Notes: generated by a model from the sequence alone, not told the origin. A stretch of DNA of 64,000 bases from Thalassovita sp. (GCF_963691685.1 NZ_OY829290.1:62001-126000); one strand, 5' to 3'; shown: positions 9,490-19,396, counted from the first letter of the stretch. Program-made: numbers and translations.

Positions 9490-10812
9490 TCATTTTCCGT
9501 AAACGTATTCCGGCAGCCACAATGCGATCTGTGGGAAGGCCATAATCAACGTAAGTGCGCAGACCATGATCATCACAAATGGCAGGATCGAGCCGTAGAT
9601 GTCTTTCAGTGAGATTTCCGGCGGCGCCATCGCGCGCATCAGGAACAGGTTGTAGCCGAAGGGCGGCGTCATATAGGCGATCTGTGTGGTCACAGTGTAG
9701 AGAACGCCGTACCAGATCAGATCAAAGCCCAGCACCTTAACCAGCGGCACATAAAGCGGCGCAACGATCACCAGCATTGCCGTGTCATCCAGGAAGGTGC
9801 CCATGATTATGAAGCTCAGCTGCATCAGGATCAGGATCACCCATGGGTCCAGGCCCAGCTGTTCGGTGAACAGGTCTTTGATCGCGTTCACCGCGCCCAG
9901 GCCATCAAACACCGCGCCAAAGCCAAGGGCGGCCAGAATGATCCACATGAACATGCAGGAAATCGCCAGTGTCTGACGCACCGAGGTTTCAAACACCTCA
10001 CGGGTCATGCGGCCTTTGACCACTGCCGCCAGGAAGGCGGTCATCGCGCCGATTGCCGAACTTTCCACCAGTGAGGTCCAGCCGTTCACAAAGGGCACCA
10101 TCATCGCGGCAAAGATCACCAAGGGCAGCAGACCTGCACCCAAGAGGCGGATCTTTTCGGCGCGCGGCACGTTACGCTCTTCTTCGCTCAGCGTCGGGCC
10201 AAGCGCCGGGTTCAGTTTGCAGCGGACGTAGATGTAGATGATGAACATGGTCGCCATCAGCAGACCCGGCACCACGCCGGCCAGCCACAGCTGCCCCACC
10301 GGCTGGCGCGCGATCATCGCGTAAAGCACCAGCACAACGGAGGGCGGCACAAGGATACCAAGGCTGGATCCGGCCTGAATCACCCCGGTGACCATACGTT
10401 TGTCATAGCCCCGCCGCAGCAGTTCCGGCAGCGCGATGGTGGCGCCAATGGCCATGCCCGCCACGCTGAGGCCGTTCATCGCCGACACCAGCACCATCAA
10501 CCCGATGGTGCCAATGGCCAGACCACCGGAAACCGGGCCCATCCAGATGTGGAACATCTTATAAAGGTCGTCGGCGATCTTGGATTCCGACAGCACGTAG
10601 CCCATGAAGATGAACATCGGCAGGGTCAGCAGCGGATACCATTTCATCAGCTTCATCGCGGCCGAAAACGGAATGGCTGAGCCACCGTCGCCCCACAGCA
10701 GCATCGCTGCCAGCGCTGCCACGCCGCCAATCGCGCCAAAGACACGCTGGCCGGTAAACAGCATCACCATCATGGTGGCGAACATGAAGATTGCGATCAT
10801 TTCGTAGGACAT
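9490..10812 (-). CDS. TRAP transporter large permease (DctM family)
   Basis: A 440-residue protein with about 12 membrane spans. It carries DctM signatures such as FMGYVLSES, the GGLAIGTIG repeat region and the PPFGYNLF segment near the C-terminus. This subunit forms the sodium-coupled transport channel. It follows the small subunit gene with a 4-base gap, showing tight coupling, and precedes dctP by 75 bases. Confidence 0.9.
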   Translation of the reverse strand: MSYEMIAIFMFATMMVMLFTGQRVFGAIGGVAALAAMLLWGDGGSAIPFSAAMKLMKWYPLLTLPMFIFMGYVLSESKIADDLYKMFHIWMGPVSGGLAIGTIGLMVLVSAMNGLSVAGMAIGATIALPELLRRGYDKRMVTGVIQAGSSLGILVPPSVVLVLYAMIARQPVGQLWLAGVVPGLLMATMFIIYIYVRCKLNPALGPTLSEEERNVPRAEKIRLLGAGLLPLVIFAAMMVPFVNGWTSLVESSAIGAMTAFLAAVVKGRMTREVFETSVRQTLAISCMFMWIILAALGFGAVFDGLGAVNAIKDLFTEQLGLDPWVILILMQLSFIIMGTFLDDTAMLVIVAPLYVPLVKVLGFDLIWYGVLYTVTTQIAYMTPPFGYNLFLMRAMAPPEISLKDIYGSILPFVMIMVCALTLIMAFPQIALWLPEYVYGK

Positions 10813-10816
10813 GCGA

Positions 10817-11413
10817 TCAGATCTCCTGTCCGCGAATGCGGGCGATGTCTTTGAAGAATTCAGATAGGGCCTGCAGCAGCATCAACAGGATGCCCAGCAT
10901 CATGATGAACTTGATCGGCCAGAGGATCGGGCGCCAGGCTGTGGGGCTGCGTTCCAGATAGCCCAGAACCTCACCCGCAGCTGTTGGGCCGCCAGTGACG
11001 AAGGCCACAACCAATTCCCACATGAAGGCGAAAGGCGTGCCTTTGAAATGGCCCAGCGAATAGGCAAAGGAATCAACCGCACCGTAAAGCAGAACCCCAA
11101 GGTAGAAGGCCAGAACCACCACAGTGATGGCGTCAAACTGGGCTTTCTTGCGGTCAGACCAGGTGTGATAGAACAGGTCCATCCGCACGTTTGATCCCAT
11201 CTGGATCGAATAGGGCCCACCAAGGATGTAGTAAGACACCATGGCAAACTGCGCCATTTCCAGCGTCCAGAGCGATGGCAGGAAGAAGGTCTTGGAGATC
11301 GAGGACCACATCAGGATCCCCACCATGACAAAGATGCCGTACATCACGATCCGGCCCAGCCGATAGTTGATGGCATCCACCCAGCGGACGTAGCCGCGAA
11401 TTAGCCCTGGCAT
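10817..11413 (-). CDS. TRAP transporter small permease (DctQ family)
   Basis: A 198-residue protein with four predicted membrane spans. The central segment GGPYSIQMGSNVRMD matches the DctQ family, where the conserved ExHxR/NxRxD-type turn is found. It joins DctM to the binding protein. The start at 11413 overlaps the end of the amidohydrolase-like gene by 13 bases, so the two are probably translationally coupled. Confidence 0.88.
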   Translation of the reverse strand: MPGLIRGYVRWVDAINYRLGRIVMYGIFVMVGILMWSSISKTFFLPSLWTLEMAQFAMVSYYILGGPYSIQMGSNVRMDLFYHTWSDRKKAQFDAITVVVLAFYLGVLLYGAVDSFAYSLGHFKGTPFAFMWELVVAFVTGGPTAAGEVLGYLERSPTAWRPILWPIKFIMMLGILLMLLQALSEFFKDIARIRGQEI

Positions 11414-12201
11414 GACGCGCCTCCTTCAGTTGGCAGACCACGACTTGGCAGACCGCAGGCCGCAATGGCCTCAGCGATCCATGCGGTCATCATCTTGGCC
11501 ATGGCGGCCTGTTCGTCTGGGGTGCGGATCAGATCATTGCGGATCTCGATCATCACGTTTTGCATATCCCGCGTCAGCGCATGTGTTTTCAGCGTATGGG
11601 TCACGCCGTTTTCCGGCCCATAGGGATCATTGCGGCGCACCACCATATCGGTGTGTTTGGCAGCGCAGGCCAGCATCGCGTCGGCAAAGCGGCTGTCACT
11701 GTCATGCAGCACGCCGATCTCAACCTCACGCGGCTTGCCGTTATAGGTGGCGGTGAAACTGTGCATGGTCACCATCAGCTGCGGGTCCTGCTGGTCCAGC
11801 AGCACCTCCATCGCGGCGTTGAAGGGATCATGGAACCGGCTGACACGTTCGGCGCGCTCAGCCTCGGTCAGGTTCTGGTTGCCGGGGATGTCGAACACCT
11901 CACTGCGGGCGGGCATGGCGTCCGGCGCTTCGGGTGGGCGGTTGCAGTCAAACAACAGACGCGAGGCGCCACCGGCGATCAGCGACGCGCCCAGATCTTC
12001 GGCCAGCTGTTCTGCGATCGGCAGGGCACCGGGATCCCAGGCGACATGGCTTTGGCGCACGGCCTCGTCCAGGCCCAGCCCGTCAAACTCTGCCGGCATG
12101 GCGTTGGAGGCATGTTCACACACAACCAAAATAGCCGCGGCCTCAGCGGGCAGCGTGACCTTCACGGCCTCATTGTCAAAGATCGGATTGCGATCCGCCA
12201 T
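11401..12201 (-). CDS. N-formylglutamate amidohydrolase family protein
   Basis: A 266-residue protein of the N-formylglutamate deformylase/amidohydrolase family. It shows the metal-site CEHASNAMP (about residue 28), SHVAWDPGA, VTMHSFTATYNG and EIRNDLI. The family hydrolyses an N-acyl bond on glutamate. Here it is first gene of the operon that also encodes a gamma-glutamyl ligase, so it may remove glutamate from, or otherwise trim, a glutamylated intermediate (inference). The 5' end faces the divergent RpiR regulator across 171 bases. Confidence 0.8.
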   Translation of the reverse strand: MADRNPIFDNEAVKVTLPAEAAAILVVCEHASNAMPAEFDGLGLDEAVRQSHVAWDPGALPIAEQLAEDLGASLIAGGASRLLFDCNRPPEAPDAMPARSEVFDIPGNQNLTEAERAERVSRFHDPFNAAMEVLLDQQDPQLMVTMHSFTATYNGKPREVEIGVLHDSDSRFADAMLACAAKHTDMVVRRNDPYGPENGVTHTLKTHALTRDMQNVMIEIRNDLIRTPDEQAAMAKMMTAWIAEAIAACGLPSRGLPTEGGASCQG

Positions 12202-12252
12202 ATCCAGAAGTGTCCCCCACGCGCGACGCCCACGTCAGAGCGCGGGCTGTTT

Positions 12253-12309
12253 CTGAAATAAATTCTTCAGATTGAGTTGACCTGTCAATGAAAATTCTGA
12301 AAAATTTTC
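12253..12309. promoter_or_regulatory. Two inverted repeats in the divergent control region
   Basis: GAAAATT (12290-12296) and AATTTTC (12303-12309) form an inverted repeat with a 6-base spacer. A second one, CTGAA...TTCAG, spans 12253-12270. The region is A+T rich and separates the catabolic operon from the RpiR regulator gene, so these are the best operator candidates for that regulator. Confidence 0.5.
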
Positions 12310-12372
12310 TTCAAACGAGTGTCGGTTGTTTATATCGTAATCAAAATTGTGCGTGATCCAGGGGGGAAACCT

Positions 12373-13245
12373 GTGACTGATCAACCCGAAACCATTGCCG
12401 AGCGTCTGCAAAACGCCTTTGACAGCCTGACACGGGCGGAACGTCAATTGGCGGATTCGCTGTTGCAGAACTATCCGGTCTCGGGGCTGGCTTCGATCAC
12501 GCAGGTGGCCAAAGCGGCAGAGGTTTCTACGCCAACCGTGGTCAGAATGGTGCAAAAACTGGGGTTTTCGGGCTTTCCCGACTTTCAGAACGCCCTGCGC
12601 CGCGAATTGGAAGCGCAAATCTCGGACCCGATCACCAAACATGACACCTGGGTCGAAAGCGCCCCGGACGCCCATATCCTGAACCGGTTCACCGATGCGG
12701 TGATGGGCAACATCCGGCAGACGCTGACGCAGATCGATCCCGAACAGTTTGACCGCGCCTGCGCGATGCTGGCTGAAACAAATCATTCAGTTCTGGTGGT
12801 TGGCGGCCGGATCACCCGGGCGCTGGCCGACTATTTCTTCATGCATATGCAGGTGGCGCGCCCTGGGGTGACCCATATTCAATCGATGTCAAACGCCTGG
12901 GTGCATTACCTGTTGGACATCAAACCGGGTGATGTCGTGGTGATCTTTGACGTGCGCCGCTATGAGAACTCGACGCTGCGACTGGCAAAAATGGCCAAGG
13001 AAAAAGGCGCGCGAATCGTATTGTTCACCGACCAGTGGCGCAGCCCGGTGCATGAGTTTGCCGATTGCACCTTCTGTGGCCGCATCGCCGTGCCCTCGGC
13101 CTGGGACAGTAACACCGCACTGATGTTGATCCTCGAAGCCATGATTGCCGAGGTTCAGGAACACACCTGGGATTTGACCCGTCAGCGCATGGAAGAGCTG
13201 GAAGGCATGTTTGATCGCACCCGGTTTTTCCGCAAGTTTACCTGA
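12373..13245 (+). CDS. MurR/RpiR family transcriptional regulator
   Basis: A 290-residue regulator with an N-terminal RpiR helix-turn-helix (SITQVAKAAEVSTPTVVRMVQK within it) and a C-terminal SIS sugar-isomerase-like domain (VLVVGGRITRALADYFF, then DVVVIFDVRRYENST). GTG at 12373 is preferred because GGGGGAAACC lies directly upstream; an upstream reading from 12319 would add 18 residues outside the family. It is divergent from the amidohydrolase-TRAP-ligase-dehydrogenase operon and is its likely regulator, with an effector bound by the SIS domain. Confidence 0.85.
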   Translation: MTDQPETIAERLQNAFDSLTRAERQLADSLLQNYPVSGLASITQVAKAAEVSTPTVVRMVQKLGFSGFPDFQNALRRELEAQISDPITKHDTWVESAPDAHILNRFTDAVMGNIRQTLTQIDPEQFDRACAMLAETNHSVLVVGGRITRALADYFFMHMQVARPGVTHIQSMSNAWVHYLLDIKPGDVVVIFDVRRYENSTLRLAKMAKEKGARIVLFTDQWRSPVHEFADCTFCGRIAVPSAWDSNTALMLILEAMIAEVQEHTWDLTRQRMEELEGMFDRTRFFRKFT

Positions 13246-13251
13246 AACGGA

Positions 13252-13836
13252 TTAGCGCTTCAGCGCCCGCTGGAAGGCATCGCGCGACCGCATGGTTTTG
13301 GCGTAATCAACCAGCCGCTGATCCGGTGCCGGGAACCGCGCGACATGGGCCCAGTTCAGGCAGTGGGTTAACACGATGTCAGAAATTGTCATTTTGTCAC
13401 CCATCACAAACGGCCCTTCCAGCCGGTCGGCCAGCCGTGCGGCGTTGCGCAGGTATTCCTGTTTCAGGCTGTCCTTGACCGCCGGCACCCGCATCTCCTC
13501 GGGCAGGATGAAGCTGTGGCGCGCCGCCATCCACAACACCGCATCCAATTCATCCAGGATCTGGTGCAGCAGGGCATCCTGTTTGGCCCGTTCAATCGTG
13601 CCAGCGGGGTAGGTCAGCGCATCGTGCTTGTCCGCCAGAAAGGTCAGGATCGCGCTGGAATCGGTCAGGTAGTCCTCCCCCACTTTCAGCGCCGGGATCT
13701 TGCCCAGTGGGTTGGCGGTTTTGACCTCAGGGGAATGGGGTTTGGCATCCAGCACCTCAAAATCGAGGCCCATTTCTTCCAGCGCCCAAATCACCCGAAA
13801 CCCACGGCTTTTGACGCCACCGATCACTTGATACAT
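13252..13836 (-). CDS. Glutathione S-transferase family protein
   Basis: A 194-residue GST. The N-terminal thioredoxin-like domain has NPLGKIPAL and the glutathione-binding DSSAI, followed by the helical domain with MTISDIVLTHCL near the C-terminus. ATG at 13836 follows a clear GGAGGA site. Its 3' end is 6 bases from that of the rpiR gene (convergent). Substrate unknown. Confidence 0.85.
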   Translation of the reverse strand: MYQVIGGVKSRGFRVIWALEEMGLDFEVLDAKPHSPEVKTANPLGKIPALKVGEDYLTDSSAILTFLADKHDALTYPAGTIERAKQDALLHQILDELDAVLWMAARHSFILPEEMRVPAVKDSLKQEYLRNAARLADRLEGPFVMGDKMTISDIVLTHCLNWAHVARFPAPDQRLVDYAKTMRSRDAFQRALKR

Positions 13837-13943
13837 CGCTTGTCCTCCCGAAATTTGCCCGAAACTGGCCGGTAAATTCTGCGTGGAAAGAGACCGTGAT
13901 TGCCGCGCCAAAGCCAGCGTGACCCTACGTCGCGCGGCTGACC

Positions 13944-14951
13944 TCAGCGTCGGGCCAGCATTGCCAGACGAATCAATGCGCGTTCCACCAGCGCCATTGC
14001 AGGGGCATTTTGCCCGGCAGACCGCAGTTGCAGATCGGTGTCCATCAGCATGGTCAGCGCCGCCTCCAGCTTCATCGGACCCCAGGCGCGGGCCTGTTTC
14101 TGGGTCCGCTCCTTCTGTTTGAAGGATCCGGGGATGAAGATACGGCCCCCGTCATTGGCGACGATGTTGAACAGGGTGCGGAAATGACGGGTGGTGCCGA
14201 TGCAAAGGGACACCGCGTTGACGCCCTGTGCTTTCAGCTTTTCCAGAATGGGGCCGATCTGATCCGATCTGCCCTCCGCCACGACATTCAAAATATCGTC
14301 CAGCGCGGCCTCAATCGTGGCTGGCGCGCAGGCGGCCACGTCTTCGGATTGCACCGGGGTAGGGTCGCCCATCTTATAAAGCGCCAGCTTCTCCATCGTC
14401 TGGCGGAAATCGCCGGGCGACAGATCTTTGCCCAGGTCCATCAGATCGGTCATCGCGGATGTGTCGACGTCCTGGATCCCGGAACGCTTCAGCTCAACCT
14501 CAATATCTTCGCGGCTGGGCGGATCGTCATATAGCCCAACGGCATAGGCGTTTGGGTGTGCCTCAAACAGTTTGCGCAGTTTGGAGGTGGGTTTCAGCGC
14601 GCCGCCGGTAACAATCACCTGCGCATCACCTTCGGCCCAGTCGACCATGGCGTTGGTTATGGCCGTCGCCGCGGTGTCATTGGCGTCTTCGACAAAGACC
14701 ACCCGCGGGCCGGGAAAGAAGCTGACCTCCTTGATCGCATCCAGCAGCTGCGCGGGATCTTTGCGCAGGCTGGCGGCGGGAATGCGGGTCAGGCGCATTT
14801 CCTCCTCACCGTTTGGTCCGATGAGGGCGGCGATCACCTCTTGCCGTTTCAGCGCGGCCCGCATGGCATCTGCCGAATAAATCAACAGCCCGGCGCGGTG
14901 GCTTTCGGGCTGGCGGAAGTATTTATTGGCGTCGCGCGGGGCAAGTTTCAT
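13944..14951 (-). CDS. holA: DNA polymerase III subunit delta
   Basis: A 335-residue protein matching HolA, the clamp-loader delta subunit that opens the beta clamp. The sequence has the expected order: N-terminal AAA-like region, the RLTRIPAASLRKDPAQLLDA segment, a middle region around LSPGDFRQTMEKL, and a C-terminal helical collar (QARAWGPMKLEAAL). It follows lptE with a 4-base gap, the standard leuS-lptE-holA order of Rhodobacteraceae. Confidence 0.9.
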   Translation of the reverse strand: MKLAPRDANKYFRQPESHRAGLLIYSADAMRAALKRQEVIAALIGPNGEEEMRLTRIPAASLRKDPAQLLDAIKEVSFFPGPRVVFVEDANDTAATAITNAMVDWAEGDAQVIVTGGALKPTSKLRKLFEAHPNAYAVGLYDDPPSREDIEVELKRSGIQDVDTSAMTDLMDLGKDLSPGDFRQTMEKLALYKMGDPTPVQSEDVAACAPATIEAALDDILNVVAEGRSDQIGPILEKLKAQGVNAVSLCIGTTRHFRTLFNIVANDGGRIFIPGSFKQKERTQKQARAWGPMKLEAALTMLMDTDLQLRSAGQNAPAMALVERALIRLAMLARR

Positions 14952-14955
14952 GGCG

Positions 14956-15450
14956 TCAGAGGCCCAGATCGGCCGTGTTCAGCAGCAACTGCGCCACAAT
15001 CTGATCCGCCAGAATCACGCTCAGGCGCGCCCGGGCGTCACGTTCCGAGGAAATTGTGGCCGCGGTGGTGCCGGTGGTGGAATAGCCGGTGAACTGCCGC
15101 GCTGATCCGGTGAACAGCGTGGCCTCGGTATCAGCATCCTTCAGCTGATACTTCACCTCACCGATCAGATTGAACCGGGCGGTGGTGTTGCTTTCCAGAA
15201 CGGCCATCCGCTGTTGGCTGACTTCTAGCTGATAATCCAGCAGGTAGCGCGCGGTAGTGGCACGGCCCAGACGGCTTTCGAGTTGCTGAACCAGCAATTG
15301 TTCATCGCGGGTTGTCGGGTCAGTGGCAAAGACCGCCCCCTGCAACTGCGCCCCAGCGCCCCCCGGCGCATAGACCGGGGTGAAACCGCAGCCCGTCAGG
15401 GCTACGGCTGAGATCAAAGCAAGGAAGTTTCTGCGTTTAGACAACCACAT
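14956..15450 (-). CDS. lptE: LPS assembly lipoprotein LptE
   Basis: A 164-residue lipoprotein with lipobox LTGCGF at about residues 18-23 and the typical alphaproteobacterial LptE start FTPVYAPGG. The rest is a small beta-rich domain ending in QIVAQLLLN. LptE plugs the LptD barrel at the outer membrane during lipopolysaccharide export. The start overlaps the leuS stop by 14 bases, which implies translational coupling. Confidence 0.88.
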   Translation of the reverse strand: MWLSKRRNFLALISAVALTGCGFTPVYAPGGAGAQLQGAVFATDPTTRDEQLLVQQLESRLGRATTARYLLDYQLEVSQQRMAVLESNTTARFNLIGEVKYQLKDADTEATLFTGSARQFTGYSTTGTTAATISSERDARARLSVILADQIVAQLLLNTADLGL

Positions 15451-17983
15451 TCACGATACGCCCCGGCACCACAATCAGCTTCTTCGGTTGGCCCCCATCG
15501 AGGGCTTTGACCACAGCTTCGTGTGCCAGCACGAGGTTTTCAACCTCTTCCTTGGGCATGTCTTTGGCCACGCTGATTTCCGCCCGGCGTTTGCCGTTGA
15601 TCTGGATCGGCATGGTGACGGTGTCATCCACCAGCATTTTTTCGTCCGCCACCGGCCATTCAGCGGAGGCGATCAGCCCTTCGCCCGCCAGAATCTGCCA
15701 GCATTCTTCGGACAGGTGCGGGGTCATCGGTGACATCAGCTGTGCCAGTACCTTGGCCGCCTGACGTTTCGCTGCTGCACCTGCGTTGGATTTCGACAGG
15801 GTGTTGGTGAAACCATAAAGCTTGGCGATGGAGGCGTTGAAGCCGAAGCTGTCCACGCCGCCGGTCACCTCATGGATGGCCTTGTGCATGGCGCGCAGCA
15901 GGGCCTCATCCTCTTTGGCGTTGTCCGCTGCATCGGAGGCGGCGATTTCGCTGCAGATCCGGTAAACACGGCTCAGGTGCTTATGCGCGGCCTCAGCGCC
16001 CGAGGCGGTCCATTCCACATCACGTTCGGGCGGGCTGTCGGACAGCACAAACCAACGGGCGGTATCAGCACCGTATTGTTTGATGATCTCCACCGGGTCG
16101 ACAACGTTGTTTTTCGACTTCGACATCTTGGCCGAGGGCACGATAGTCACCTCAGTGCCGTCTTTCAGGAAGCCTTTGCCGTCTCGCAGGTCCACCTCTT
16201 CGGGGTAGTGATAGACCGGACGGCCATCCGCACCTTCGGTTTTGTAGATCGCGTGGGTCACCATGCCTTGGGTGAACAGCGCGTTGAACGGCTCTTTAGA
16301 CTTCTCCGGCAGGTGGCCGCAGATGTTCATCGCGCGGGCAAAGAAACGCGAGTAGAGCAGGTGCAGAATCGCATGTTCAATGCCGCCGATATACTGGTCG
16401 ACGTTCATCCAGTAGTTGGCATCCGCCAGATCGGTCGGGGTGTCGGCGCGCGGCGCGGTGAAACGGGCGAAATACCACGAGCTGTCCACGAATGTGTCCA
16501 TCGTGTCGGTTTCGCGCTGCGCTGGCTTGCCACATTTCGGGCAGGTGCAATCGCGCCAGGTCGGGTGGCGGTCCAGCGGGTTGCCGGGGATGTTGAAGCT
16601 GACGTCTTCGGGCAGTTCGACCGGCAGGTTTTCTTTCTTCTCGGGCACCACGCCGCAGTCATCACAATGGACAACCGGGATCGGGCAGCCCCAGTAGCGC
16701 TGGCGGCTGAGGCCCCAGTCGCGCAGGCGGAATTTGGTCACGCCATTGCCGATGCCTTTGCCTTCGCAATAGTCCACCGCGGCGTTGACCGCTTCTTCAC
16801 CGGTTTGCAGTTCCTCACCAGAGAAGCCTTTGATGTAGCGCACCTTTTCGGCCTTGGTGGGCACATAGGCTTTGCCTGCTTCGGCCTCGCCCTCAACCGG
16901 GGTAAAGACCGGAATGATCGGCAGGTCGTATTTGGTAGCAAATTCGTAGTCGCGTTCATCATGGCCCGGGCAGGCGAAGATCGCGCCGGTGCCGTAGTCC
17001 ATCAGGATGAAGTTGGCGATGTAGACCGGCAGTTCCCAAGTCTCATCGAAGGGGTGCTTGCATTTGAGGCCAGTGTCAAAGCCCAGCTTGTCGGCCTTTT
17101 CGATCGCCTCAGCCGTGGTGCCGCCTTTGCGCGCCTCAGCGCAGAAGGCCGCCACATCTTCACGCTCGGCTTCCAGCTGTTTGGCCAGCGGATGATCGGG
17201 TGAGATGCCCACAAAGGACGCACCCATCAGCGTGTCGGGGCGGGTGGTGTAAACCTCAATCGGGTCACCACCATCGGTGCGTTCAAAGCCGAACTGCAGA
17301 CCGCGCGATTTGCCGATCCAGTTTTCCTGCATCAGGCGGACCTTGGCGGGCCAATCCTCCAGATCGCCCAGCGAGTCGAGCAACTCTTCTGAGTAGTCGG
17401 AGATCTTGAAGAACCACTGGGTCAGCTCACGGCGTTCCACCTCGGCGCCGGAACGCCAGCCCTTGCCGTCAATCACCTGTTCGTTGGCCAGAACGGTCAT
17501 GTCGACCGGATCCCAGTTCACCACCGCGTTCTTGCGGTAGACCAGACCCTTTTCGATAAAGTCGATGAACATCGATTGCTGCTGGCCGTAGTATTCCGGA
17601 TCACAGGTGGCGAACATGCGCGACCAGTCCAGACCAAAGCCCAGCGGTTTCATCTGGTTCACCATCGTGTCGATGTTGTCATAGGTCCAGGTCTTGGGAT
17701 GACCGCCCGAAGCCATCGCGGCGTTTTCTGCCGGCATGCCAAAGGCGTCAAAACCCATCGGGTGCAGCACGTTATGACCGGTGGCGATTTTATACCGCGC
17801 GATCACGTCGCCCATGGTGTAGTTGCGCACGTGGCCGATGTGAATGCGCCCCGACGGGTAGGGGAACATTTCCAGCACGTAGTATTTCGGCTTGTCGTCG
17901 CTGCGGACGGCCTTGAAGATTTCGGCCTTGTCCCAGGCCTCTTGCCACTTGCCTTCGATTTCGGCTGCGGAGTAGCGGGTCAT
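15437..17983 (-). CDS. leuS: Leucyl-tRNA synthetase
   Basis: An 848-residue LeuRS. It contains the class I HIGH-type motif in GRIHIGHVRNY, the KMSKS loop (AKMSKSKNNV), the CP1 editing domain with TTRPDT and a four-Cys zinc knuckle (HCDDCG and CPKCG). ATG at 17983 (MTRYS) is chosen since the family begins there; an open frame extends to 18697 but its translation is unlike LeuRS. First gene of leuS-lptE-holA. Confidence 0.97.
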   Translation of the reverse strand: MTRYSAAEIEGKWQEAWDKAEIFKAVRSDDKPKYYVLEMFPYPSGRIHIGHVRNYTMGDVIARYKIATGHNVLHPMGFDAFGMPAENAAMASGGHPKTWTYDNIDTMVNQMKPLGFGLDWSRMFATCDPEYYGQQQSMFIDFIEKGLVYRKNAVVNWDPVDMTVLANEQVIDGKGWRSGAEVERRELTQWFFKISDYSEELLDSLGDLEDWPAKVRLMQENWIGKSRGLQFGFERTDGGDPIEVYTTRPDTLMGASFVGISPDHPLAKQLEAEREDVAAFCAEARKGGTTAEAIEKADKLGFDTGLKCKHPFDETWELPVYIANFILMDYGTGAIFACPGHDERDYEFATKYDLPIIPVFTPVEGEAEAGKAYVPTKAEKVRYIKGFSGEELQTGEEAVNAAVDYCEGKGIGNGVTKFRLRDWGLSRQRYWGCPIPVVHCDDCGVVPEKKENLPVELPEDVSFNIPGNPLDRHPTWRDCTCPKCGKPAQRETDTMDTFVDSSWYFARFTAPRADTPTDLADANYWMNVDQYIGGIEHAILHLLYSRFFARAMNICGHLPEKSKEPFNALFTQGMVTHAIYKTEGADGRPVYHYPEEVDLRDGKGFLKDGTEVTIVPSAKMSKSKNNVVDPVEIIKQYGADTARWFVLSDSPPERDVEWTASGAEAAHKHLSRVYRICSEIAASDAADNAKEDEALLRAMHKAIHEVTGGVDSFGFNASIAKLYGFTNTLSKSNAGAAAKRQAAKVLAQLMSPMTPHLSEECWQILAGEGLIASAEWPVADEKMLVDDTVTMPIQINGKRRAEISVAKDMPKEEVENLVLAHEAVVKALDGGQPKKLIVVPGRIVNVVV

Positions 17984-18136
17984 GTCGGACGGACCTTTCC
18001 TGGCATGTTTAATCTCTTGTCGCAGGGGTGATAGGCGGCTGGCGCGCATTGGTCCAGTGCCTCTGCGCAAAAATGACCGGCTATGCGCTTGCCAAACACG
18101 CGCTATAAGAGAAGCAGCAGTGATACAGGCAATTCC

Positions 18137-19396
18137 ATGAAGATCCTCTTTATCCACCAGAATTTTCCTGGCCAGTACAAACATCTGGCGCCGGCCCTGG
18201 CGGCGGCGGGCCATCAATGTGTGGCGCTGACGCTTCGGGTGAAAGAACCGGCAACCTGGAATGGTGTGCGGGTGCTGCCCTATCAGATCAAGCGGCAGCA
18301 GGGGCAGGGGATCCACCCGTGGGTCACGGACTTTGACACCAAGGTGATCCGAGCCGAGGCCTGTTTTCACGCCGCCATGCATCTGCGCGACAGTGGGTTT
18401 ACCCCCGACATCATCGTGGGCCATCACGGTTGGGGCGAAACCATGTTCCTGCGCGATGTCTGGCCCAAGGCGCGGATCGGCCTTTATTGTGAGCTGTATC
18501 ATTTGGCCAATGAGGAACATCTTGGCTTTGATCCAGAGTTTCAGAGTGACAGCACTACGCTGGATGCGCTGCGTATCCGCATGAAGAACCTCAACAATCT
18601 GGTGCACTTGCAGGTGGCCGATGCCGGCATCAGCCCAACGCAGTTTCAGGCCGGCACCTTCCCACCGGAATGGCGCCAGAAGATTGAGGTGATTCACGAT
18701 GGGATCGACACCGATTTGGTAACTGCCAACCCGGAGGTGCGATTCGCCTTGCCTAATGGATCAGAGGTGACGCGGCGCGATGAGGTGATCACCTTTGTGA
18801 ATCGCAACCTGGAACCTTATCGCGGCTACCACATCTTTATGCGGGCGCTGCCAAGGCTGTTGCGGGAACGTCCCAACGCGAAGGTGCTGATCGTTGGTGG
18901 TGATGACGTCAGCTATGGTGCGCGTCCGCCGAAAGGGCAGACCTGGAAACAGATCTTCATCGATGAGGTGCGCGGCCAGATCCCAACACCCAACTGGGAG
19001 CGAGTGCATTTCCTGGGCAAGATTCCCTACGATCAGTTCATCAAGCTGCTGCAGGTCAGCCGGGTGCACCTCTATCTGACCTATCCCTTTGTGCTCAGCT
19101 GGTCGCTGTTTGAAGCGATGAGTGCGGAGGCGGCAATTGTCGCCAGCGACACCGGCCCGCTGAAAGAAGCGATTCGGGATGGCGAAAACGGCATGCTGGT
19201 TGATTTCTTCGATGGCGATGGGTTGGTGGAAAAATGCTGCGCCCTGCTGGAGGACGCCGAGATGCGCCGCAACTTTGGTCAGGCGGCGCGCAAACATATC
19301 GTGCAGAATTACGATCTGCGCAGCCAGTGTCTGCCGCGGCAAATGCAATGGGTAGACCACCTGGCAGGTCTGGAGCCGCAACCGATTCGGGACTGA
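18137..19396 (+). CDS. Family 4 (GT-B) glycosyltransferase
   Basis: A 419-residue GT-B protein. The N-terminal domain starts MKILFIHQNFPGQ, a pattern of a distinct bacterial GT4 group, and contains HHGWGETMFL. The C-terminal domain has EVIHDGIDTD, the donor-site NRNLEPYRGYH, and the E-x7-E region SWSLFEAMSAEAAIVASDTG. The acceptor is unknown and no polysaccharide cluster surrounds it. It is monocistronic, divergent from leuS, and ends at a bidirectional terminator. Confidence 0.85.
   Translation: MKILFIHQNFPGQYKHLAPALAAAGHQCVALTLRVKEPATWNGVRVLPYQIKRQQGQGIHPWVTDFDTKVIRAEACFHAAMHLRDSGFTPDIIVGHHGWGETMFLRDVWPKARIGLYCELYHLANEEHLGFDPEFQSDSTTLDALRIRMKNLNNLVHLQVADAGISPTQFQAGTFPPEWRQKIEVIHDGIDTDLVTANPEVRFALPNGSEVTRRDEVITFVNRNLEPYRGYHIFMRALPRLLRERPNAKVLIVGGDDVSYGARPPKGQTWKQIFIDEVRGQIPTPNWERVHFLGKIPYDQFIKLLQVSRVHLYLTYPFVLSWSLFEAMSAEAAIVASDTGPLKEAIRDGENGMLVDFFDGDGLVEKCCALLEDAEMRRNFGQAARKHIVQNYDLRSQCLPRQMQWVDHLAGLEPQPIRD

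Noticed and set aside
17984..18697. Upstream extension of leuS
   Set aside because: The frame is open but the translation lacks LeuRS character, and the ATG at 17983 matches the family start.
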